Below are positions 10,319 to 17,210 of a stretch of DNA of 18,203 nt, piece after piece; positions within the stretch are counted from its first letter, which is position 1, and the number at the start of each line of letters is the position of its first letter. Where the stretch lies: positions 1-18,203 of the forward strand of contig JAFAEL010000245.1 in assembly GCA_023423995.1 (NCBI GenBank). The letters run 5' to 3'. A model generated the notes under the pieces. That model did no database searches. It was given only the letters and a program-made list of their open reading frames with translations, and had not been told where the DNA came from. Origin of the DNA: Pseudomonadota bacterium (GTDB lineage Bacteria > Pseudomonadota > Alphaproteobacteria > Rhizobiales > Beijerinckiaceae). A program made the translations under genes and the position numbers.

Positions 10319-10348
10319 TTCGACGCCTCGCCTGCGAGGCGCTATATT
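10319..10348 (+). promoter_or_regulatory. Candidate promoter of toxin-antitoxin operon, possibly leaderless
   Basis: A TATATT -10 element (10343-10348) ends six bases before the antitoxin ATG at 10355. A weak -35-like TTCGAC (10319-10324) lies 18 bases upstream. With usual spacing, transcription would start at about the A of the ATG, so the message would be leaderless; no Shine-Dalgarno sequence stands at normal distance. Confidence 0.4.
10324..10341. promoter_or_regulatory. Inverted repeat, candidate antitoxin operator
   Basis: CGCCTCG (10324-10330) and CGAGGCG (10335-10341) form a perfect 7-bp inverted repeat with a 4-base spacer, placed between the putative -35 and -10 elements. Phd-type antitoxins commonly bind such palindromes to repress their own operon, and occupancy here would block RNA polymerase. 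It also lies upstream of the divergent amylase gene (start 10255). Confidence 0.45.
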
Positions 10349-10354
10349 GCAGCG

Positions 10355-10618
10355 ATGAGCGAGCACAGCCTCCTCGAAGCCGAAGGCAAGCTCTCCGAGC
10401 TGATCGACCGCGCCCTTGCCGGCGAGGGCGTCGTGATCACGCGCGACGGGCGGCCCGTCGTCGAGCTGCGGCCGGTCACGAAGCCGGCAGAAGCGCCGAA
10501 GCCTCGTATAAGCCCGGAGGAGTCGATCGCGTGGCTCCGCGCGAACCGGGTACCCACGCGCGCGAAAACCGATGCCGGTGAGTTGCTGCGGCAATTGCGG
10601 GACGAGTGGGACAGGTGA
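10355..10618 (+). CDS. Phd/YefM-family antitoxin
   Basis: This 87-residue protein is the antitoxin of a type II toxin-antitoxin pair: it binds and neutralises the downstream PIN nuclease and should repress its own promoter. The N-terminal half has the Phd/YefM DNA-binding signature, LLEAEGKLSELIDRALAGEG followed by VVITRDGRPVVELRPV (residues 27-42). The C-terminal half (KPRISPEESIAWLRANRVP, ELLRQLRDEWDR) is the expected toxin-binding tail. I chose the ATG at 10355 because the Phd domain begins right there; the frame is open far upstream but that part is antisense to the amylase gene. The stop overlaps the toxin start as GTGA. Phd-like antitoxins paired with VapC-like toxins are common in this class. 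Confidence 0.88.
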   Translation: MSEHSLLEAEGKLSELIDRALAGEGVVITRDGRPVVELRPVTKPAEAPKPRISPEESIAWLRANRVPTRAKTDAGELLRQLRDEWDR

Positions 10619-11034
10619 GGGTCTACTTGGATGCGAGCGTCGTCGTTGCGCTCGTATCCGATGAGGCATTCTCGCCGCGGGCCGAACAACTGCTCAGCCG
10701 GAACGATCTCGCTCTCGCGTTCAGCGACTTTGCGTCCGCCGAGGCGACATCGGCGATCGCTCGGCGGGTCAGGACAGGCGAGATGGAAGCTCATCACGCA
10801 TTGATCGCGTTCGACCGGCTCGATGATTGGGCTGCTCGGGTTCCCGAACGGGTCAGTTTGGACTCGCGCGACATCGCTCATGCCGAAGTGATGCTACGCA
10901 CCCTGGACCTCTCGCTGCGGACGCCTGACGCGATCAATCTGACAATAGCGATGCGAGTGGCGGATGGAATAGCCACCTTCGATCGGCAGCTTGCGCGAGC
11001 TGCCGAGAGCAAAGGGCTGCCTGCGCTCTCATAA
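10615..11034 (+). CDS. vapC: PIN-domain toxin, VapC family
   Basis: VapC toxins are Mg2+-dependent PIN-domain ribonucleases that cut specific RNAs, often tRNAs or rRNA, when the antitoxin is lost. The 139-residue protein starts MRVYLDASVVVALV with the first acidic residue (Asp6), has the conserved Glu in FASAEATSAIARR, and ends with LRTPDAINLTIA and IATFDRQLA, which supply the remaining acidic residues, so all four PIN positions are present. The GTG at 10615 overlaps the antitoxin stop by 4 bases and places the first Asp where VapC proteins usually have it; a GTG at 10606 would add three residues. The gene ends 60 bases before the preferred mutS start. The RNA target cannot be deduced. Confidence 0.88.
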   Translation: MRVYLDASVVVALVSDEAFSPRAEQLLSRNDLALAFSDFASAEATSAIARRVRTGEMEAHHALIAFDRLDDWAARVPERVSLDSRDIAHAEVMLRTLDLSLRTPDAINLTIAMRVADGIATFDRQLARAAESKGLPALS

Positions 11035-11094
11035 CCGGGGACGACTCGCTTCCCACCGGTGAAACCCGGCCTTCGCCCTGCTAGCGTCCCGGCC

Positions 11095-13836
11095 ATGCCT
11101 GTGGATGTCGCGTACCCGATCGCCGGCGAGGAGCCGGTCGTCCTGCCGGAAGAGCTTGCGCCCGCTGCCGCGCCGGAGGCGCGCGTCACGCCCATGATGG
11201 CGCAGTATATCGAGATCAAGGCCGCCAATCCGGGCTGCCTCCTGTTCTACCGGATGGGCGACTTCTTCGAGCTGTTCTTCGAGGATGCCGAGATCGCCTC
11301 CCGGGCGCTCGGCATCGCGCTGACCAAGCGCGGCAAGCATCAGGGCCACGACATCCCGATGTGCGGCGTGCCCGTCGATCGCGCCGACGATTACCTGCAC
11401 CGGCTCATCGCGCAGGGCCACCGGGTCGCCGTGTGCGAGCAGACGGAGGATCCTGCGGAGGCCAAGAAGCGGGGCGGAAAGTCCGTCGTGCGGCGCGCGG
11501 TGGTCCGCCTCGTCACGCCCGGCACGCTCACCGAGGACCGCCTGCTCGAGCCGTCCCGCGCGAATCTCCTCGTGGCGGTGGCGCGGCGGCGCGTCTCCGA
11601 CACCGCCTTCTGCTACGGCCTCGCCTCCGTGGACATCTCGACCGGCCGCTTCGCGGTCTCGGAGACGGATGCGGCGGGCCTCGCGGCCGAGATCGCCCGC
11701 CTCGATCCGCGCGAGATCGTGCTGCCGGACACGATCTACGACGACCCTGACCTCAAGGCGGTCTGGCGCGACGGCAAGGCGGCCCTCACGCCCCTCCCCC
11801 GCGACGGGCTCGACCCGGCCTCGGCCGAGCGTCGCCTGAAGGAGTTTTTCGCGGTCGCGACGCTCGACAGCTTCGGGAATTTCACGCGCGCCGAGATCGC
11901 CGCTGCGGGCTCCGCCCTCGCCTATGTCGAGCGCACGCAATTCGGCAGCCGGCCGGCCCTGCAGCCGCCTTCCCGCCTCGATGGCGGCGCGACGCTCCTC
12001 ATCGATCCCGCCACCCGCGCGAATCTCGAGCTCACCCGCACGCTCGGCGGCGAGCGGGCCGGCAGCCTCCTCGCCGCCATCGACCGGACGCTGACGGCGG
12101 CCGGCGGCCGGCTGCTCGCCGAGCGCCTCGCCGGACCGCTGACCGACCTTCCGGCCATCACGCGCCGGCAGGATGCCGTCGCCTTCCTGCTCGCCGAGCG
12201 CGAGTTGCGCGAAGCCTTGCGCGAGCGGCTGGCGCGGGCGCCCGACGCCTCGCGGGCGCTGTCCCGCCTCTCGCTCGGCCGCGGCGGCCCGCGCGACCTC
12301 GCCTGCCTGCGCGACGGGCTCCAGGCGGCCCAAGGGATCGCGACCCGGCTCGACGGCATCGACGACCTGCCCGGCGAACTCGCCGAGGCGCGCGAGATGG
12401 CGCGCGGCGTGCCGCCGGAACTGGCCGCCGAGCTCTCGCGCGCCCTGGCCGACGAGTTGCCCCTGCTGCGCCGTGACGGCGGCTTCATCCGGCCGGGCTA
12501 CGACGCGGCGCTCGACGAGGCGCGCGAGCTCGCGCAGGATTCCCGCCGCGTCATCGCGGCCCTGCAGGCGCGCTATGCGGCCGAGACCGGCTGCCGCACG
12601 CTGCGGGTCAAGCACAACAACGTCATCGGCTATTTCGTGGAGGTGCCGCAGGCGGCGGGCGAAGAGCTCGCCCGTGCGGAGAACGCCTTCATCCACCGCC
12701 AGACCATGGCGGGCGCGATGCGCTTCACCACGACGGAGCTCGGCGAGCTGGAGCAGAAGATCGCCTCCGCCTCCGACCGGGCGCTCCGCATCGAGCTCGG
12801 CCATTTCGATGCGCTCGCCGCCGCCATCGAGGAGGCGGGACCCCGGATCGCCGCGGCCGCCGAGGCCCTGGCCGTGCTCGACGTCTCGGCGGCGCTCGCC
12901 GATCTCGCGGACGACCTCGCCTGGACGCGCCCGAAACTCGACGACAGCCTCGCCTTCCACATCGAGGGCGGGCGCCACCCGGTGGTCGAGGCCGCGCTGA
13001 AGCGCGACGGCGAGCCGTTCATCCCGAACTCGACCGAGATCGGCGGAGAGCAGGATGGAAAGATCCTGCTCGTCACCGGCCCGAACATGGGCGGCAAGTC
13101 GACCTATCTGCGCCAGAACGCCGTGATCGCCGTCCTTGCCCAGACGGGCGCCTTCGTGCCGGCGAGTTCGGCGCATCTGGGCATCGTGGACCGCCTCTTC
13201 TCGCGCGTCGGCGCGGCGGACGATCTCGCCCGCGGCCGCTCGACCTTCATGGTCGAGATGGTCGAGACCGCCGCGATCCTGAACCAGGCCACGCGCCGCT
13301 CGCTCGTGATCCTGGACGAGATCGGCCGCGGCACCGCGACCTTCGACGGCCTCTCCATCGCCTGGGCGGCGATCGAGCACCTGCACGAGGAGAACCGCTG
13401 CCGCGCGCTCTTCGCCACCCATTTCCACGAGCTGACCGCGCTCGCCGAACGGCTGCCGCGCCTGTCGAACGCCACGCTCCGCATGACGGAGTGGAACGGC
13501 GACGTCGTGTTCCTGCACGAGGTCGTGCCAGGGGCGGCCGACCGCTCCTACGGGTTGCAGGTGGCGCGCCTCGCGGGCCTTCCAGCCGCCGTCGTCGAGC
13601 GCGCCAAGGTGATCCTGTCCGAGCTGGAGAAGCAGGACCGCGAGCGCCCCAAGGCCGCCCTGATCGACGACCTGCCGCTCTTCGCGGCCGCCAAGCCCGC
13701 ACCTGCCCCCACGAAGGCCGCCGAGCCCGACCCGCTCCGCACCGCCCTCGCGGCCATCGACCCGGACGACCTCACGCCGCGCGAGGCCCTGGAGGCGCTT
13801 TACCGGCTGAAGGCGGCCGTGTCGGCAAGAGATTAG
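11095..13836 (+). CDS. mutS: MutS, DNA mismatch recognition ATPase
   Basis: MutS detects mismatches and small loops and starts repair with MutL. Numbering from the ATG at 11095 (913 aa), the mismatch-binding Phe-X-Glu motif is F57-F58-E59 in [12 protein letters not shown]. The connector, core and clamp domains follow, then Walker [10 protein letters not shown] (662-670), Walker [11 protein letters not shown] (737-746) and [10 protein letters not shown]. The C-terminal tail ends [22 protein letters not shown], matching the terminal helix of E. coli MutS (LTPRQALEWIYRLKSLV as I recall it). A GTG at 11059 could add 12 residues; neither start has a clear Shine-Dalgarno sequence. The last six residues (VSARD and the base changes before them) differ from the orphan tail copy at 14575-14640, so this 3' end may have been replaced by incoming DNA. 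It is divergent from the malic enzyme cluster. Confidence 0.97.
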   Translation: MPVDVAYPIAGEEPVVLPEELAPAAAPEARVTPMMAQYIEIKAANPGCLLFYRMGDFFELFFEDAEIASRALGIALTKRGKHQGHDIPMCGVPVDRADDYLHRLIAQGHRVAVCEQTEDPAEAKKRGGKSVVRRAVVRLVTPGTLTEDRLLEPSRANLLVAVARRRVSDTAFCYGLASVDISTGRFAVSETDAAGLAAEIARLDPREIVLPDTIYDDPDLKAVWRDGKAALTPLPRDGLDPASAERRLKEFFAVATLDSFGNFTRAEIAAAGSALAYVERTQFGSRPALQPPSRLDGGATLLIDPATRANLELTRTLGGERAGSLLAAIDRTLTAAGGRLLAERLAGPLTDLPAITRRQDAVAFLLAERELREALRERLARAPDASRALSRLSLGRGGPRDLACLRDGLQAAQGIATRLDGIDDLPGELAEAREMARGVPPELAAELSRALADELPLLRRDGGFIRPGYDAALDEARELAQDSRRVIAALQARYAAETGCRTLRVKHNNVIGYFVEVPQAAGEELARAENAFIHRQTMAGAMRFTTTELGELEQKIASASDRALRIELGHFDALAAAIEEAGPRIAAAAEALAVLDVSAALADLADDLAWTRPKLDDSLAFHIEGGRHPVVEAALKRDGEPFIPNSTEIGGEQDGKILLVTGPNMGGKSTYLRQNAVIAVLAQTGAFVPASSAHLGIVDRLFSRVGAADDLARGRSTFMVEMVETAAILNQATRRSLVILDEIGRGTATFDGLSIAWAAIEHLHEENRCRALFATHFHELTALAERLPRLSNATLRMTEWNGDVVFLHEVVPGAADRSYGLQVARLAGLPAAVVERAKVILSELEKQDRERPKAALIDDLPLFAAAKPAPAPTKAAEPDPLRTALAAIDPDDLTPREALEALYRLKAAVSARD
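13768..13818 (+). repeat. Direct repeat copy A: codons for MutS C-terminal helix
   Basis: These 51 bases encode [17 protein letters not shown] at the end of mutS. They match 14575-14625 at 46 of 51 positions by eye. All five differences (GAC/GAT, ACG/ACC, CTT/CTC, GCG/GCA, GCC/GCG) are in third codon positions and silent. The offset between copies is 807 bases. Confidence 0.92.
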
Positions 13837-13854
13837 CAGTCCAAGGCGATCCCT

Positions 13855-14367
13855 GTGCTGACCGGCGCTGAATGGGAGGAATTGAGAGCGCTGGCTCGAC
13901 GCAACGTGGAGACTGATTTTCGCCGGCGTCATCCGGGTGTCCGACTTGGGCCGGTCGAGGCGTCCGCATTGCGGGCCGCCGACCGGTGGCTTGGCCCGGA
14001 CCGCCTGGCGGCGTGGGACTGGCGCGCGGTTACAAAGCGGAACAGGGAGGCGAGGTTTGAACTCGCGATCTGGCACGAGGAGCAGCTCTGTGGTCTCGCT
14101 CTCGGCCCAGTCGAGGGCGTCCTCGGGATGGGGCGAGCCTGCGTCGAGTACATCGAAGGTGCTCCGCCTCCGCACCCGCTCCAAGGGAAGATTATCCCGC
14201 TTGTGCTTGTGACGGTGGAGGAGCTGGCCCGGATCATGGGCCTGACTGAAATTCGCCTCCTCGGCGTCGTGTCGGCACTCGTGCCTGTTTACGAAGGTTT
14301 CGGTTTCGAGAACGTGGCAAGCCGGCCCGGGATAAGCTATCTTAGCAAGCGGATAGTCTCATCATGA
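13855..14367 (+). CDS. GNAT-like N-acetyltransferase family protein in mutS-end cassette
   Basis: The 170-residue product looks like a divergent GNAT acetyltransferase, though the substrate is unknown. A helical N-terminal third (LTGAEWEELRALARRNVETD) is followed by strand-like RFELAIWHEEQLCGLALG (68-84), VEYIEGAP (98-104), HPLQGKIIPLVLVTVEELAR (107-126) at the place of the acetyl-CoA-binding loop and helix, and TEIRLLGVVSALVPVYEGFGFE (131-152), whose YEGFGFE ending is the usual GNAT beta-6/7 signature. The standard Q/RxxGxG/A loop is not obvious; QGKIIP stands in its place. The start is GTG at 13855, with AAGGCG upstream, 18 bases after mutS. The stop overlaps the next small gene (ATGA). It lies wholly between two copies of the mutS tail, so it was probably acquired as part of an insert. 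Confidence 0.7.
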   Translation: MLTGAEWEELRALARRNVETDFRRRHPGVRLGPVEASALRAADRWLGPDRLAAWDWRAVTKRNREARFELAIWHEEQLCGLALGPVEGVLGMGRACVEYIEGAPPPHPLQGKIIPLVLVTVEELARIMGLTEIRLLGVVSALVPVYEGFGFENVASRPGISYLSKRIVSS

Positions 14368-14576
14368 CACGCAAGCGCTCTGGTCCGGTCTCCCTGTCGA
14401 CACCAGCACCTCGAGGTGTGGCCAGTCGCGACATGGCCTATTCGAGGCCGCTCGGCACGATGGAGCAAGCCCGCGAGCGTGCAAATGCGCCGCCCGAGGG
14501 ATTCACGGACCGCGTCGATACCGGACCGTCCTGGCCCATCGACGAGCCCGAGGTTCTGGGACCTCGCCGGGACTGA
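14364..14576 (+). CDS. Unknown 70-residue protein, coupled to the GNAT gene
   Basis: I do not recognise this protein. It is hydrophilic, rich in Arg, Pro and Ser, with no membrane segment, no cysteine and no clear motif; short turns such as RPLGTMEQARERANAPPEGF and GPSWPIDEPEVLG suggest a mostly unstructured chain with one short helix. Its ATG overlaps the stop of the acetyltransferase gene by 4 bases (ATGA), which supports real translation and a shared role. Its stop (14574-14576) overlaps the first base pair of the second mutS tail copy, so the true C-terminus may have been altered when the insert formed. Possible roles are a substrate, partner or antitoxin of the acetyltransferase; nothing in the sequence decides between them. 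Confidence 0.5.
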   Translation: MTRKRSGPVSLSTPAPRGVASRDMAYSRPLGTMEQARERANAPPEGFTDRVDTGPSWPIDEPEVLGPRRD

Positions 14577-14625
14577 TCTCACCCCGCGCGAGGCCCTGGA
14601 GGCGCTCTACCGGCTGAAGGCAGCG
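14575..14625 (+). repeat. Direct repeat copy B: second MutS C-terminal helix sequence
   Basis: These 51 bases encode the same 17 residues as 13768-13818, with five silent third-position differences. The reading frame continues as GCG codons for alanine to a TAA at 14638-14640. It begins inside the stop codon of the preceding 70-residue ORF. Confidence 0.92.
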
Positions 14626-14640
14626 GCGGCGGCGGCGTAA
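14575..14640 (+). pseudogene. Orphan 3' tail of mutS displaced by insertion
   Basis: This fragment reads [17 protein letters not shown] followed by four more alanines and a stop, a natural MutS C-terminus without the rest of the gene. The frame is open upstream to an ATG at 14416, but that part is unrelated to MutS and overlaps the 70-residue ORF in another frame. The simplest reading is that this is the original end of the local mutS, cut off when a two-gene segment carrying a diverged mutS end recombined in. Translation of the fragment is not expected. Confidence 0.75.
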
Positions 14641-14754
14641 CCCACTACCCCGCCGGCGCGCCTGTCCGGGCATTCACATCGGCGCCGTGGAAAATCTACG
14701 CCGCCCGGTGTATGGGCCTTGCGGATGGCCGGGCCTGACAGGGGCGGTGGGACG

Positions 14755-15741
14755 ATGATGCGCGCCGCGACCCGGCGATCGGTGCTGGCATCGGGGGCCA
14801 GCCTAGTCGCCATGCCGGCCCTCGCGGCCGCCCATTCTGGCCTGAAGCTGCGGCTCGCGCATTCGCTCCCGCGCTCGCATCCCATCCACCCGGCCCTGGA
14901 ATTCATGGCCGAACGCGTCCGCGAGCGCTCGGCCGGCGCGGTCTGGATCGAGATCTTCGCCGATGGCGATCTCGGCCAGGAGGTCCAGCTCGTCGAGCAC
15001 CTGCGGGCGGGCCGCATCGACATCGCCAAGGTCAGCGCGAGCGTGCTCGAACGCCGCGTGCCGACCTACCGCATCTTCGACATCCCGTTCCTGTTTCGCG
15101 ACGACGCCCACCGGAGGGCCGCTGTCGCGGGCGCCGTCGGGGAGGAGATCCTCGCGTCAGGCACCGATCTCGGGCTCGTGGGCGTCGGCTTCTACGAGGC
15201 CGGCACCCGCAGCTTCTATGGCCGGGAGCCGATCATGGCGCCGGAGGATCTTCGTGGCCTCAGGGTGCGGATCCAGCCCTCGCCCACGATGGCCCGCATG
15301 ATCCGGGCCCTGGACGGCATCCCGTCCGAGCTGCCCTGGGCGGCCACGTTCAGCGCGCTCCAGACCGGGCTGGTCCAGGCGGCGGAGAACAGCGTCGCGG
15401 CCCTGATCGCGGGGCGGCACGCCGAAGTCGTCCGCTATTACTGCCAAGACGAGCACACGGCCGTGCCGGACGTGCTGGTTGCGAGCGGCCACCGCTGGGC
15501 CCAGCTCGACGGCGAGACTCGCCGCCTCCTCCGCGAGGCGGCGCGGGGTTCCTCCGAGCGGATGGATGCGCTCTGGAGCGTCTTCACGGCGGAGGTACGG
15601 CAGGCCTCCGAGCGGCTCGGGGTCTCCTTCCTCCATCCCGACAAGGAGCCGTTCATCGCCCGGACGGCCGCGATCCGGGACGAATACGCCTCCGAGCCGG
15701 ATATCGGCCCGCTCATCGCCCGCATCGTGAAGACCGCCTGA
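14755..15741 (+). CDS. TRAP transporter solute-binding protein, DctP family
   Basis: This is a periplasmic receptor of the tripartite ATP-independent periplasmic (TRAP) type, which bind organic acids and pass them to a DctQM membrane pair. The 328-residue protein has a signal peptide with twin arginines (TRRSVLASGASLVAMPALAA, cleavage probably near residue 26). DctP landmarks are LRLAHSLPRSHPIHPALEFM, FADGDLGQEVQLVEHLRAG, IFDIPFLFRDDAH, GFYEAGTRSFYG and LRGLRVRIQPSPTMARMI, which carries the Arg expected to hold the ligand carboxylate, and QAAENSVAALI. The start is ATG at 14755 (or 14758), with a purine-rich AGGGGCGGTGGG upstream. No dctQ or dctM is adjacent within this window: upstream is the mutS tail, and downstream is a convergent lysR only 8 bases away. 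The ligand is unknown. Confidence 0.88.
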   Translation: MMRAATRRSVLASGASLVAMPALAAAHSGLKLRLAHSLPRSHPIHPALEFMAERVRERSAGAVWIEIFADGDLGQEVQLVEHLRAGRIDIAKVSASVLERRVPTYRIFDIPFLFRDDAHRRAAVAGAVGEEILASGTDLGLVGVGFYEAGTRSFYGREPIMAPEDLRGLRVRIQPSPTMARMIRALDGIPSELPWAATFSALQTGLVQAAENSVAALIAGRHAEVVRYYCQDEHTAVPDVLVASGHRWAQLDGETRRLLREAARGSSERMDALWSVFTAEVRQASERLGVSFLHPDKEPFIARTAAIRDEYASEPDIGPLIARIVKTA

Positions 15742-15749
15742 CGCGCCGC

Positions 15750-16652
15750 TCACCGCGCCGTCCGCCGCGTGCTCCTGACGACGTCCAGGAACGCGCGAAG
15801 GGCCGGCGGGACGGCCCGGTGCCCGGGATAATAGACCGAGAGCCCTTCCGGAGCCGGCATCCAGGCCTCCAGCACGAGGCGCAGCTTGCCCCGCGCCAGG
15901 GCGGCTTCGGCAGCCATGTGGGCCAGGTAGGCTATGCCGAGCCCCCGCGCCGCGGCATCGGCCATCAATTCCTCGTCGTCGAGGATCACCGACCCGCCGG
16001 TCTCGACCACGACCTCCTGGCCGGCCCGCTCGAACTCCCAGCGGTACAGCTTGCCGCCGGGCAGGCGATGGCGGATGCAGCGATGGCGCTGCAGGTCCTC
16101 CGGCGTGCGGGGCTCGCCGAAGCGCTCGAGATAGGCTGGCGAGGCGACGCAGACGAACCGGACGGCCCCGCCCAGCGGGACGGTCACCATGTCCGCCGGT
16201 ATCGAGCCGTCGAGGCGCACGCCGGCATCGAACCCGCCCGACACGATATCGACCAGCCTCCCCTCCACCACGATGTCGAGTGTCACGTCGGGAAAGCGCT
16301 CCGCCACCAGGGGCAGAATATCGCGGACGAGCAGCACGGCGCCCAGGCGCGGCGCGTTGATGCGCACGGTGCCGGCCACGTTCCCGCGAAAGCCCGCGAC
16401 GCCATCCAGCGCGCCGTCCAGCGCGGCCAGCGCCGGCCGGAGGGTGGCGAGGAATTGCAGCCCGGCCTCCGTGGGCGAGACGCTGCGCGTCGTGCGGTTC
16501 AGGAGACGGACGCCGATGCGCTCCTCGAGCGCCCGCATGGCGTGGCTCAGCGTGGATGGCGCGATGCCGAGCTCGTCGGCCGCGCGGCGGAAGCTGCGAT
16601 GGGTGGCGACGGCCACGAAGGCGGAGAGATCGTTGAGCGTCGGCCGCGACAT
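15750..16652 (-). CDS. LysR-type transcriptional regulator
   Basis: This 300-residue LysR-family regulator has an N-terminal winged helix-turn-helix (LNDLSAFVAVATHRSFRRAA, ELGIAPSTLSHAMRALEERI, GVRLLNRTTRSVSPTEAG) and a periplasmic-binding-like effector domain from about residue 78 (GTVRINAPRLGAVLLVRDIL to the C-terminus). ATG at 16652 gives the usual family length and starts one residue before the domain; a TTG at 16688 would add 12 residues. It is divergent from the Rid-family gene at 16797, the arrangement typical for LysR regulators that control the neighbouring gene and themselves. A T-N11-A palindrome overlaps its own start codon, consistent with autorepression. The sequence places it with the CrgA/DmlR-like LysR branch by general look only; the effector is not known. 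Confidence 0.92.
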   Translation of the reverse strand: MSRPTLNDLSAFVAVATHRSFRRAADELGIAPSTLSHAMRALEERIGVRLLNRTTRSVSPTEAGLQFLATLRPALAALDGALDGVAGFRGNVAGTVRINAPRLGAVLLVRDILPLVAERFPDVTLDIVVEGRLVDIVSGGFDAGVRLDGSIPADMVTVPLGGAVRFVCVASPAYLERFGEPRTPEDLQRHRCIRHRLPGGKLYRWEFERAGQEVVVETGGSVILDDEELMADAAARGLGIAYLAHMAAEAALARGKLRLVLEAWMPAPEGLSVYYPGHRAVPPALRAFLDVVRSTRRTAR

Positions 16653-16672
16653 TGATGGGGATTTTGCATCAA
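16652..16672. promoter_or_regulatory. LysR-type box (T-N11-A palindrome) at the lysR start
   Basis: TTGATG (16652-16657) and CATCAA (16667-16672) form a perfect 6-bp inverted repeat with a 9-base spacer. It contains the T-N11-A core (T16656, A16668) typical of LysR-type binding sites. It touches the lysR ATG (16650-16652), so binding would interfere with lysR expression, and it lies about 125 bases upstream of the divergent Rid-family gene. Confidence 0.55.
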
Positions 16673-16796
16673 CCCATACGGATTCCAACGGCTAATCCGC
16701 ATGATCCGCCCGGCCTATCTGCGTCCTGCAACGAAGCACAGGGACGGGACGGCGACCCGCCAGGGGCCGCCCGCCCATCCCAAGGGGACCGACGAC

Positions 16797-17192
16797 ATGG
16801 CCAAGCGCGACGCAGTCTTTCCGGCGAACCGGCACGCGCTCTACGACCTCCACCAATATTCGGCGGCGATCCGCTCCGGCGACCTGCTCTTCGTGTCGGG
16901 GCAGGTCGGAAGCCGCGAGGACGGCTCGCCCGAGCCGAGCTTCGAGGCGCAGGTGCGGCGGGCCTTCGCCAACCTGAAGGCCGTCCTGGCCGCCGCCGGA
17001 TGCAGCTTCGACGACGTGGTGGACGTCACGAGCTTCCACACGAACCCGGAGGCACAGTTCGAGACGGTGATGGCGGTGCGCGCGGAGGAGATCGGCGAGG
17101 CGCCCTACCCGACCTGGACGGCGATCGGCGTGACCTGGCTCGCGGGCTTCGACTTCGAGATCAAGGCGATCGCCCGCATCCCGGGCGCATGA
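16797..17192 (+). CDS. Rid-family (YjgF/YER057c/UK114) protein lacking the catalytic Arg
   Basis: This 131-residue protein has the Rid fold: LLFVSGQVGSREDGSPEPSF, AQVRRAFANLKAVLAAAGCS, DDVVDVTSFHTN and GFDFEIKAIARI. RidA proper hydrolyses reactive enamine/imine intermediates using a conserved Arg (Arg105 in E. coli, in PARSCVEVARLP). The aligned segment here reads YPTWTAIGVTWL, with Trp at the Arg position, so it belongs to a Rid subgroup not expected to show the standard imine deaminase activity. Its own role is unknown. ATG at 16797 is preceded by AAGGGG at good spacing; the frame is open further upstream but without homology. It is divergent from the LysR gene and is likely its target. A terminator-like hairpin follows. 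Confidence 0.9.
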   Translation: MAKRDAVFPANRHALYDLHQYSAAIRSGDLLFVSGQVGSREDGSPEPSFEAQVRRAFANLKAVLAAAGCSFDDVVDVTSFHTNPEAQFETVMAVRAEEIGEAPYPTWTAIGVTWLAGFDFEIKAIARIPGA

Positions 17193-17193
17193 C

Positions 17194-17210
17194 GCGGGGC
17201 GGCGCCCCGC
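17194..17210. terminator. Hairpin between convergent Rid-family and HxlR genes
   Basis: GCGGGGC (17194-17200) and GCCCCGC (17204-17210) form a perfect 7-bp stem with a 3-base loop directly after the Rid-family stop and touching the HxlR stop codon (17210-17212). No T-run follows. It probably ends or protects both transcripts. Confidence 0.5.

Noticed and set aside
10256..10669. N-terminal extension of the amylase-family protein
   Set aside because: It would run through the toxin-antitoxin promoter and antitoxin gene, adds non-homologous basic sequence, and the start at 10255 has a good ribosome-binding site.
11029..14184. Very long open frame on the minus strand across mutS (over 1000 codons)
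   Set aside because: It is antisense to mutS, Arg/Gly/Asp-rich, has no recognisable domain, and arises from high GC with few stop codons.
13768..14625. Insertion-sequence target-site duplication as explanation of the 51-base repeat
   Set aside because: Target duplications are short and identical when formed. These copies differ by five exclusively silent changes, and no transposase or terminal inverted repeat is seen.
14623..14637. GCG-repeat tract as a microsatellite or phase-variation site
   Set aside because: It is a short alanine-codon run in a GC-rich genome at the end of a non-expressed tail, with nothing downstream in frame to switch.
14416..14640. 74-codon frame that ends in the mutS-like tail, as a separate gene
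   Set aside because: Only its last third resembles MutS; the rest overlaps the 70-residue ORF in a different frame. It is better read as an orphan gene tail than a new protein.
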